Source of the DNA: Desulfovibrio sp.
GTDB lineage: Bacteria; Desulfobacterota; Desulfovibrionia; Desulfovibrionales; Desulfovibrionaceae
Assembly (NCBI GenBank): GCA_028708195.1
Contig: JAQVZK010000143.1
Span: 1-6,252, forward strand
DNA length: 6,252 bases
Direction of reading: 5' to 3'
Part shown: positions 1 through 5,416 of the stretch, piece by piece
Layout of the letters: every line of letters begins with the position of its first letter
How positions within the stretch are numbered: the stretch's first letter is position 1
Made by a program: the position numbers and the translations under genes
Notes under the pieces: generated by a model
Seen by the model: the letters and a program-made list of their open reading frames with translations, nothing else
Database searches by the model: none
Told to the model about the DNA's origin: nothing

Positions 1-2
1 TT

Positions 3-1664
3 GAAGAAGACGAGCACTACGACCTCGCGACGCCCCACAACGGCGAGGTCATGAAGCGCCTGCCTGCCCGCGAGATTTTTGACCTGCTGGTGCGTAAGGC
101 TTGGCAGTCCGGCGACCCCGGTATTGTTTTCCTTGACCGCATCAACAGGGATAATCCCACGCCGGATCAGGGCGACATCGAGTCCACCAACCCCTGCGGC
201 GAGCAACCGCTTTTGCCTTTCGAGGCCTGCAATCTGGGTTCCATCAACCTCTCCTGCTTTCATGTGCCGGGGCACGAAAATGATGCCGACCCCGCCGCCA
301 AAGGCATAGACTGGGACGAACTGCGCCGTGTGGTGCATCTTTCGGTGCGCTTTCTCGATAACGTCATTGACGCCTCGCGCTTTCCCCTTGACCGCATAAG
401 CGAGACCGTGCGCAAAAACCGCAAGATCGGCCTGGGCGTGATGGGCTTTGCCGACCTGCTCTTTCAGTTGAACATGGCCTATGATTCGCAGCAGGGCATT
501 GACCTTGGCGAGCGCGTCATGTCCTTTGTGCAGGAGGAAGGACACAAGGCCTCGGCCCAGTTGGCCAGGGAGCGCGGCCCCTTCCCGGCCTATGAAACGT
601 CAACCTATGCCAGACGCAATCTTGGGCCGTACCGTAATGCCACGGTGACCACCATTGCGCCCACGGGTACGTTGTCCATCATTGCGGGTTGCTCGTCCGG
701 TGTGGAGCCGCTTTTTGCGCTGTGCTTCACCCGCAATATTCTGGACGGCGAGCGCCTTGTGGAGGTTAATCCGCACTTTGAGGCCGCGCTTGAGAACGGG
801 GGGCTGTTCAGCCACGAACTTATGGACGCAGTGGTTGCCAAGGGATCCATTCAGGATATGGACTACCTGCCAGCCCCCTTGCGCAAGGTTTTTGTGACCG
901 CGATGGACATCGACCCAGTGTGGCACTTGCGCATGCAGGCGGCCTTTCAGCGCTATACCGATAACGCCGTCTCCAAGACTGTGAATCTGCTCAACAGCGC
1001 CACCGAGCAGGATATTCGCGAAATTTACTGGCTGGCCTACAAGGAAGGCTGCAAGGGCGTCACCGTCTACCGTGATGGCTGCAAGAGCGTTCAGGTGCTG
1101 GCCACAGGTGAAGGGCAGAAAAAAATGGACGGCGAAGCCGCGTCCCAAGCGGACGAGGCCGGGCCATCCGGCAGTGCTGCCGCATCCGCTTCACCCATTG
1201 CAGATTCGTCTTCGCTGGTGCGCAAGCGCCCTGACGAGGTGCACGGGTTTACCCGCAAAGTGCAGACAGGCCTTGGGGCCATGTACCTTACTGTCAATGA
1301 AGTGGACGGCAGGCCCTTTGAGGTTTTTGCCACCATCGGCAAGTCAGGCCGGTCCATTACGGCCAAGGCCGAAGCCATCGGCCGGCTGGTGTCTCTGGCC
1401 CTGCGCTCCGGCGTGCACGTGCGTGACGTGGTGGCGCAGATCAAGGGCATTGGCGGCGAACATCCCGTATTTCGCGGCAAAGGGCTGCTGCTCTCCATCC
1501 CCGATGCCATCGCCTGGGTGCTGGAGAAGCGCTATCTCAAGGATGAGGTTGTGGATACCGTCAGCGACCTTACCGGCAGTTGCTGCCCAGAGTGCGGCGA
1601 AAGGCTGGTTTTTCAGGAGGGTTGCCTGATCTGCACCGCCTGCGGCTTTTCACGCTGCGGCTAG
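3..1664 (+). CDS. nrdJ: Adenosylcobalamin-dependent (class II) ribonucleotide reductase, C-terminal part; 5' end outside window
   Basis: Reduces ribonucleotides to deoxyribonucleotides for DNA synthesis, using a thiyl radical generated from adenosylcobalamin; cytoplasmic. The frame is open from base 3, so the ATG at 51 is internal and about 553 C-terminal residues are visible. Numbering from that Met: N47-P-C49-G-E51 is the active-site NPCGE motif with the radical-bearing cysteine. C60, 11 residues later in EACNLGSINL, matches the partner redox cysteine (same spacing as C322/C333 of the Thermotoga class II enzyme). PTGTLSIIAG at 204-213 is the conserved phosphate-binding segment. An Ala/Ser/Gly-rich linker spans about 355-390. 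A TSCPD-type domain follows at about 395-497, then a cysteine tail (C511, C512, C515, C525, C528, C531, C536) typical of NrdJ and thought to re-reduce the active site. The N-terminal region, including any ATP cone, lies upstream. No terminator follows; the next gene starts 12 bases on. The family call is secure. Confidence 0.96.
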   Translation, partial: EEDEHYDLATPHNGEVMKRLPAREIFDLLVRKAWQSGDPGIVFLDRINRDNPTPDQGDIESTNPCGEQPLLPFEACNLGSINLSCFHVPGHENDADPAAKGIDWDELRRVVHLSVRFLDNVIDASRFPLDRISETVRKNRKIGLGVMGFADLLFQLNMAYDSQQGIDLGERVMSFVQEEGHKASAQLARERGPFPAYETSTYARRNLGPYRNATVTTIAPTGTLSIIAGCSSGVEPLFALCFTRNILDGERLVEVNPHFEAALENGGLFSHELMDAVVAKGSIQDMDYLPAPLRKVFVTAMDIDPVWHLRMQAAFQRYTDNAVSKTVNLLNSATEQDIREIYWLAYKEGCKGVTVYRDGCKSVQVLATGEGQKKMDGEAASQADEAGPSGSAAASASPIADSSSLVRKRPDEVHGFTRKVQTGLGAMYLTVNEVDGRPFEVFATIGKSGRSITAKAEAIGRLVSLALRSGVHVRDVVAQIKGIGGEHPVFRGKGLLLSIPDAIAWVLEKRYLKDEVVDTVSDLTGSCCPECGERLVFQEGCLICTACGFSRCG

Positions 1665-1676
1665 CCCGGATTTGTC

Positions 1677-2183
1677 ATGAAGTGGATAACCCATCAGGCC
1701 ACGGCAGTGGCTGCGGCCCTGGCCCTGCACCTGCCCGTGGCTGGCGTGGCTGCGGCCTGCGCGGGAGCCGTGCTGCCCGATGTGCTTGACCAGCGCATGG
1801 CAGGGCTGGCACCCACAAGGCGCGGGCGGCAGAAAATCTTCAATGCCGTGCACCGGGGTACCACCCACTGGTTTGGCTGGTGGCTGGCAGTGTGTGTGGC
1901 GGCCTTTGCGCTGCCCGGTGTAGAGCTTGGCCCTATGGGGCGTGACGTGCTGCTTGGGCTGGGTTTTGGCGGTCTGAGCCATGTGGCGCTGGATATGTTG
2001 ACGCCCTCTGGGGTTCCCTTCACGCCCTTTTCACGCAGCCACAAGGTTTCGCTCAAGCTGTGTTCAACGGGCAGCCTTGGTGAATACTGCTTTTTGCTCT
2101 GTGTGGTGGGGCTTGTGTGGTGGTTTTATGGTGAGGATCTTTTAAAAATGACACGCCATCTGGCACATATGAAAGTTCTGTAG
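1677..2183 (+). CDS. YdjM-family (DUF457-like) membrane-bound metal-dependent hydrolase
   Basis: A 168-residue membrane protein resembling the YdjM/DUF457 group of inner-membrane predicted metal-dependent hydrolases. The substrate is unknown. Visible family features are His6 near the N-terminus, a hydrophobic stretch 9-32 ending in L33-P-D35, H59-R-G-T-T-H64, and G98-G-L-S-H102-V-A-L-D106 followed by TPSG (109-112). These His/Asp residues are the likely metal ligands. Further hydrophobic segments lie at about 65-80, 90-105 and 136-151. The ATG at 1677 follows the nrdJ stop by 12 bases, with only a weak GGA (1668-1670) as ribosome site, which suggests coupling to nrdJ translation. The family includes the LexA-regulated E. 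coli YdjM, but I see no LexA box here. Family assignment is good; function is not known. There is no obvious functional tie to nrdJ beyond probable cotranscription. Confidence 0.88.
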   Translation: MKWITHQATAVAAALALHLPVAGVAAACAGAVLPDVLDQRMAGLAPTRRGRQKIFNAVHRGTTHWFGWWLAVCVAAFALPGVELGPMGRDVLLGLGFGGLSHVALDMLTPSGVPFTPFSRSHKVSLKLCSTGSLGEYCFLLCVVGLVWWFYGEDLLKMTRHLAHMKVL

Positions 2184-2406
2184 GTACTGCGCGACGCGGG
2201 GGGGCTGTCGCAGATGACCGGCCCCGCCTTGCCGCGCGCCGCGCAGGCGGCCCAAACTAAAGAAACAATGAGTCCTCGTGCCCGCAGGGCACAAATACCC
2301 CCGCACAAGCGAATCCTCTCTTTCCTGCTTCCCGCAGCGCCCCCACGCTCAGTGCGCACTCCGCGCCGCCCCCTTTCTTTGCGGAGCATCATTACCCGCA
2401 CCATCG

Positions 2407-2432
2407 GGCATTCTGAGAAGTGGCAGAATGTC
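2407..2432 (+). terminator. Possible weak terminator or regulatory hairpin at the GC/AT boundary
   Basis: CATTCTG (2409-2415) and CAGAATG (2424-2430) pair perfectly over 7 bp around an 8-base loop. The stem extends by one G-U and one G-C pair to 2407/2432. TTTCAATAAAA follows, which is only partly T-rich. It could end transcription from nrdJ and the YdjM-like gene, or be part of a regulatory site before cfa. The stem is seen directly; the role is inferred. Confidence 0.3.
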
Positions 2433-2663
2433 TTTCAATAAAACTTGCTTTAAATTTAATGCAACTGCACATGCTTATAAATTATAAGTAATGAATCACG
2501 TACATACGTGGTGTAAAACTCGTTGGCAAAATATTGTCTTTCAATATAGATGGCGATACTCTAAATCCATACAATGCTGTGTTGCAGGTTTGAACTGCGT
2601 AACTAGCAAAAATATTTGCATTCTGCATAGGCCTTGTATGCTTGATTGTGTCAAGGCCCATAT

Positions 2664-2667
2664 GGAG
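2664..2667 (+). promoter_or_regulatory. Ribosome binding site that decides the cfa start
   Basis: GGAG lies 6 bases before the ATG at 2674, ideal Shine-Dalgarno spacing. The next in-frame ATG upstream (2662) has only AAGG (2653-2656), and the ATG at 2491 has no recognisable site. This supports 2674 as the main start; 2662 remains possible. Confidence 0.6.
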
Positions 2668-2673
2668 TTGGTT

Positions 2674-3780
2674 ATGTGTGAGTCAGACATCAAGGAGATG
2701 CTTGCTTCGGTTGACGTGGCCATTGACGGGCCCCGCCCCTGGGATATCCAGGTTCACAACAACAAACTGTATGGCCGTGTTCTGCGCTTTGCCAATCTTG
2801 GGCTGGGCGAGGCCTATATGGAGGGCTGGTGGGATTGCCAGGCCCTTGACCAGTTCTTCTGCCGGATTTTACGGGGGGGGCTTGAGAAACGCTTCCGCTT
2901 CACCCTGCCTGTCCTGTTTGAAATTCTTTCGTACATGTTTCGCAATCTCCAGAGCCCCGAGCGCGCGCATCTGGTTGCGGTGCATCATTATGACTTTGGT
3001 GATGATGTCTTCAAGGCCATGCTTGATTCGTCCATGCAGTACAGTTGCGGCTTCTGGCAAGGGGTAGACTCTCTGGAAGAGGCGCAGCAGCAGAAGCTGG
3101 ACATGATTTGTCGCAAGCTGCACCTGCAGCCGGGCATGCGTGTTCTTGATCTTGGCTGCGGCTGGGGCGGGCTTGGCAACTACATGGCTCGTGAATACGG
3201 CGTGAGCGTAACCGGCGTGACAGTTTCCAAGGCGCAGGTTCAGTACGCGCGCGACCATAGCCAGGGGCTGGATGTACGCTGGCTGCTGAAGGACTACAGG
3301 GCTCTGACAGGCACTTATGACCGTATTGTCTCTGTGGGCATGTTCGAGCATGTGGGCCACAAAAATTACGCCGTGTATATGAACACGGTGCGTAACCTGC
3401 TGGCTGATGACGGGCTTTTTTTACTGCACACCATTGGCTCCAACGAGCTGCGCCACAGTGTGGACCCCTGGATAGAAAAGTATATCTTCAGAAACGGCAT
3501 TCTGCCCAGCATTTCTCTATTGGGAAAGTGTGAAGAAGGACGCTTTGTTATGGAGGACTGGCACAACTTTGGTGCAGACTATGACAAGACCCTTGTGAGC
3601 TGGGCTGACAATTTTATCAAGGGGCAAAAAGAAGGTAAATTTTCCTGCAGTGAAGTGCAGATCCGTATGTTTTTGTACTATCTGCTAAGCTGTGCGGGGG
3701 CATTTCGCGCACGCGATCTGCAATTATGGCAGATTGTGCTGAGCCCCAAGGGCGTTGCGGGCGGATATAACCGTCCTTAA
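2674..3780 (+). CDS. cfa: Cyclopropane-fatty-acyl-phospholipid synthase
   Basis: Transfers a methylene group from S-adenosylmethionine onto the double bond of unsaturated acyl chains in membrane phospholipids, making cyclopropane fatty acids; a peripheral membrane enzyme. From this start it has 368 residues (E. coli Cfa has 382) and aligns with E. coli Cfa along most of its length. The N-terminal lipid-binding part has GLGEAYMEGWW at 43-53. The SAM-binding motif VLDLGCGWGG is at 157-166. Taking E. coli C139, E239, H266, I268 and Y317, the bicarbonate-site residues, a constant offset of 14 finds C125 (in MQYSCGFW), E225 (FEHVG), H252, I254 and Y303 (GADYD). All are conserved, so it should be active. 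The frame is open back to 2491, but the extra 61 residues are AT-rich, Cys-rich and absent from E. coli Cfa, so I start at the ATG with a good ribosome site. A G8 run occupies codons 67-69. It stands alone, closed by a strong terminator. Confidence 0.96.
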   Translation: MCESDIKEMLASVDVAIDGPRPWDIQVHNNKLYGRVLRFANLGLGEAYMEGWWDCQALDQFFCRILRGGLEKRFRFTLPVLFEILSYMFRNLQSPERAHLVAVHHYDFGDDVFKAMLDSSMQYSCGFWQGVDSLEEAQQQKLDMICRKLHLQPGMRVLDLGCGWGGLGNYMAREYGVSVTGVTVSKAQVQYARDHSQGLDVRWLLKDYRALTGTYDRIVSVGMFEHVGHKNYAVYMNTVRNLLADDGLFLLHTIGSNELRHSVDPWIEKYIFRNGILPSISLLGKCEEGRFVMEDWHNFGADYDKTLVSWADNFIKGQKEGKFSCSEVQIRMFLYYLLSCAGAFRARDLQLWQIVLSPKGVAGGYNRP

Positions 3781-3824
3781 AAATTCCGCGTAGTGCTGTT
3801 ATTCTTCTTGCCTTGATGAAGGGG

Positions 3825-3864
3825 CGGCGTTATGGCTTCTGCTCATGCCATAACGCCGTCTTTT
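3825..3864 (+). terminator. Rho-independent terminator of cfa
   Basis: A perfect 12-bp stem, CGGCGTTATGGC (3825-3836) with GCCATAACGCCG (3847-3858), surrounds a 10-base loop and is followed by TCTTTT (3859-3864). It lies 44 bases after the cfa stop. It also shows that the ATG at 3813 of the next frame lies upstream of a transcription stop and is not a sensible start. Confidence 0.92.
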
Positions 3865-3888
3865 GCGTGTTGTTTTCGTCTTGTGGGC

Positions 3889-3893
3889 AGGAG
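3889..3893 (+). promoter_or_regulatory. Ribosome binding site that decides a GTG start
   Basis: AGGAG lies 6 bases before the GTG at 3900. It selects this GTG over the in-frame ATGs at 3813 and 3816, which sit before the cfa terminator stem. Confidence 0.8.
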
Positions 3894-3899
3894 AGAGTC

Positions 3900-4682
3900 G
3901 TGAACGGAATTCTTGCATTCAAACTGGTTTTGACGCCCCTGCTTGTTCTTGTCTGCATGCTCGTTACCCGGCGCTGGGGAGCCTTTGTGGGTGGTGTGGC
4001 GGCAGGCTTGCCCGTGGTGTCTGGCCCGCTTTCTTTCTTTTTGACCCTTGAGCAAGGCGTGACCTTTTCTGCGCACGCATCCTACAGTACCCTGCTTGGC
4101 ATTGACGCCAACGCCCTGGCCGCGGTGGCCTATCCCTGGCTTGCGGTGCACGGTGCGCCCTGGTATCTGGCCATTGCCCTCTCGCTTGGCATTTACTTTT
4201 TGGGCGGCTGGATTATGCAGTTTTTTCCGTACTGGCCGTGGGCGGTTTTTGCCGTTTCTTTGCTGGCCCCCATGCTGGTGCTGTGGAGCCTGCCCAGGCA
4301 GCGTATGCCAGAAACCGTTTCGCGACCGCGCTCCCACTGGTGGTTTATTGCCCTGCAGATGGCCTTTGGCTCCTTGCTGGTTTACGTCGTCACCGAGATT
4401 GCCCATTGGCTTGGCGCTGGCTGGAGCGGCGTGCTCATGTTTTTTCCTGTGATGATCTGCGCGATGGTTCCCTTTATTCATGCCACGCAGGGGGCATGGG
4501 CGGTCGTGCGCATATACCGTGGCCTTATGGCCGGATGGTTTGGCTGCATCGCGTTTACCGCCATTGTGATGGCTCTGGTTGAGCACACCCCGCTGTGGTT
4601 CTGCTACGTGCTGGCCACAGTTGCCGCTCTTGGGGCAAGCGCCATTGTATCTTTGATACAGAAACGCATAAAGGCCACCTGA
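3900..4682 (+). CDS. Polytopic inner-membrane protein of unknown function with an internal duplication
   Basis: I do not recognise this 260-residue protein by name. It is almost wholly hydrophobic. By eye about nine membrane segments fall near 4-22, 27-50, 60-83, 87-107, 112-131, 147-170, 174-193, 206-227 and 230-254. Basic residues cluster at R24-R25, 133-144, R204/R207 and 255-258. These would all be cytoplasmic if the N-terminus is outside. Residues 27-53 align without gaps to 172-198 (G, A, G, V, P, V, F, Q, G identical), and the match runs on in the first segment (A6, L14-L15-V16 with A151, L159-L160-V161). So the protein looks like two copies of a four-helix unit joined by a linking helix, a transporter-like plan. 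The second half faintly recalls the small GlpM-type membrane proteins; that is a guess. The GTG start is chosen from its ribosome site. It lies between two terminators; no promoter was identified. Confidence 0.87.
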   Translation: MNGILAFKLVLTPLLVLVCMLVTRRWGAFVGGVAAGLPVVSGPLSFFLTLEQGVTFSAHASYSTLLGIDANALAAVAYPWLAVHGAPWYLAIALSLGIYFLGGWIMQFFPYWPWAVFAVSLLAPMLVLWSLPRQRMPETVSRPRSHWWFIALQMAFGSLLVYVVTEIAHWLGAGWSGVLMFFPVMICAMVPFIHATQGAWAVVRIYRGLMAGWFGCIAFTAIVMALVEHTPLWFCYVLATVAALGASAIVSLIQKRIKAT

Positions 4683-4713
4683 GCGTTACTGGCGGCCTTT
4701 ATGCGTGATTTTT
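4664..4713 (+). terminator. Terminator overlapping the end of the membrane protein gene
   Basis: A perfect 13-bp stem, ACGCATAAAGGCC (4664-4676) with GGCCTTTATGCGT (4694-4706), is followed by GATTTTT (4707-4713). The left arm encodes the last residues of the membrane protein and the TGA stop (4680-4682) sits in the loop. Read from the minus strand, the same hairpin is followed by TTTCTG, a poor T-run. It might also weakly stop transcripts coming from fabZ, which otherwise has no clear terminator before this point. Confidence 0.88.
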
Positions 4714-4763
4714 AAGGGAATACGGGCGTGCCTGACCCCTTATTCTAAACTGCTCTAAAGTTG

Positions 4764-5231
4764 TTACGCCTTGGGCCTGTCGCCGATGGCGGCAGTGATC
4801 AGCGCTTCCGCTGCCAGTTTGCCATCCACAAAGGCGCGGGCTTCCATCTTGCAGAGCTTGAGCTTCATGCGCAGGTTGGAGCACTCAAGCTCCAGCCGGT
4901 CGCCCGGTACCACCTGCCGACGGAACTTGACGCCGTCAAGGCCGGTGAACAGGAAAAGCTTGTCGTCCAGGCTCTCCATCGCGGCAGTGGCCAGCAGACC
5001 ACCAGTCTGGGCCAGGGCTTCAAGGATGAGCACACCGGGCATGATGGGGGCGTCAGGAAAATGCCCCTGAAAAAAAGGCTCATTGAAGGTGACGTTCTTG
5101 TATGCCTTGATGTGTGACCCCGGCACGCACTCCACCACTCTGTCCACCAGCAGAAAAGGGTAGCGGTGGGGCAGCAGGCGCAGGATGCGCTGAATGTCCA
5201 TGCTCTGGGTCTGGGGGGGGGATTCCTGCAT
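4764..5231 (-). CDS. fabZ: 3-hydroxyacyl-[acyl-carrier-protein] dehydratase FabZ
   Basis: Dehydrates (3R)-hydroxyacyl-ACP to trans-2-enoyl-ACP in the elongation cycle of type II fatty acid synthesis; cytoplasmic hot-dog-fold enzyme. The 155 residues match the usual FabZ length (E. coli 151). [14 protein letters not shown] spans 19-32. [11 protein letters not shown] (50-60) holds the catalytic His57, and [12 protein letters not shown] (64-75) holds the catalytic Glu71. [12 protein letters not shown] (100-111) is also typical. The ATG at 5231 has AGGAGG four bases upstream (5236-5241). A second in-frame ATG at 5201 (residue 11) sits right where FabZ homology begins and would also give a complete enzyme. 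A run of nine C on the coding strand (5213-5221) lies between the two. Upstream, the ompH terminator separates it from ompH, so it should have its own promoter. The usual neighbours lpxD and lpxA are not next to it. It converges with the membrane protein gene. Confidence 0.97.
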   Translation of the reverse strand: MQESPPQTQSMDIQRILRLLPHRYPFLLVDRVVECVPGSHIKAYKNVTFNEPFFQGHFPDAPIMPGVLILEALAQTGGLLATAAMESLDDKLFLFTGLDGVKFRRQVVPGDRLELECSNLRMKLKLCKMEARAFVDGKLAAEALITAAIGDRPKA

Positions 5232-5235
5232 GTGG

Positions 5236-5241
5236 CCTCCT
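5236..5241 (-). promoter_or_regulatory. Ribosome binding site of fabZ
   Basis: Minus-strand AGGAGG, a full Shine-Dalgarno match, lies 4 bases before the ATG at 5231. The spacing is slightly short, but the site clearly favours 5231 over the ATG at 5201, which has no comparable site. Confidence 0.75.
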
Positions 5242-5274
5242 GAAGTAGTTAGGCGTGGCGAGGGCGGCGGGCCG

Positions 5275-5294
5275 CCATTGACCACTGGCAATGG
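5275..5294. promoter_or_regulatory. Inverted repeat upstream of fabZ, possible operator
   Basis: CCATTG (5275-5280) and CAATGG (5289-5294) form a perfect 6-bp inverted repeat around ACCACTGG, itself partly symmetric. It lies 44 to 63 bases before the fabZ start, where an operator or promoter would sit. A second inverted repeat, TCGGCC-AAG-GGCCGA, is at 5312-5326. No regulator can be named from these sites, and no clear -35/-10 pair was found in 5235-5356. Confidence 0.3.
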
Positions 5295-5356
5295 TGAAGC
5301 TTTAAGGGGTGTCGGCCAAGGGCCGAGCATATACGCCCGGCCTTGTGGGTGACACC

Positions 5357-5394
5357 AAATAAAAGGCCTCCCGCCCCGTCAGGGTCGAGAGGCC
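5357..5394 (-). terminator. Rho-independent terminator of ompH
   Basis: On the minus strand GGCCTC pairs with GAGGCC (plus-strand 5389-5394 and 5365-5370). The inner CCC/GGG can also pair. TTTTATTT follows (plus-strand 5357-5364). It lies 22 bases after the ompH stop and separates ompH from fabZ transcriptionally. Confidence 0.9.
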
Positions 5395-5416
5395 GTATCA
5401 TCGTCTCGAAAGGCGG

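Larger units (their letters stand above)
2184..2673. other. Gene-free region between the YdjM-like gene and cfa
   Basis: About 490 bases without a convincing gene. The left half (to about 2428) is GC-rich, with a G7 run (2198-2204) and several hairpins: CCGCCT/AGGCGG (2224-2250), GTGCCC/GGGCAC (2278-2292) and CTCCGC/GCGGAG (2359-2386). None is followed by a clear T-run. From about 2431 to 2640 a hand count gives 70 G+C in 210 bases, far below the flanking genes. This AT-rich part holds the overlapping TTATAA units at 2475-2487, the inverted repeat CACGT-ACAT-ACGTG at 2497-2510, and a 12-base direct repeat TGTCTTTCAATA (2429-2440 and 2535-2546). It probably carries the cfa promoter and leader, but no pair of -35 and -10 boxes stands out. 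Short frames here have no family features and I do not call them. Confidence 0.6.

Noticed and set aside
600..1148. Minus-strand open frame of 182 codons
   Set aside because: Antisense to the conserved core of nrdJ, with no recognisable features of its own.
2224..2250. GC-rich hairpin as the terminator of the YdjM-like gene
   Set aside because: The stem is good but has a bulge and is followed by CCCAAAC, so it is not a standard Rho-independent terminator.
2278..2292. Hairpin GTGCCC-GCA-GGGCAC as a terminator
   Set aside because: No T-run follows on either strand.
2126..2441. Short frames on both strands in the gene-free region
   Set aside because: Arg/Pro/Ser-rich products without family features or ribosome sites.
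2491..2673. N-terminal extension of cfa from the ATG at 2491
   Set aside because: No ribosome site, AT-rich composition, and no counterpart in E. coli Cfa; the ATG at 2674 with GGAG gives the expected length.
3813..3899. N-terminal extension of the membrane protein from the ATG at 3813
   Set aside because: It would be translated through the cfa terminator stem; GTG 3900 has AGGAG at ideal spacing and begins directly with a membrane segment.
3843..4586. Minus-strand open frame of 247 codons
   Set aside because: Lies wholly opposite the membrane protein gene; the product is a His/Gly/Lys-rich low-complexity sequence typical of an antisense shadow in GC-rich DNA.
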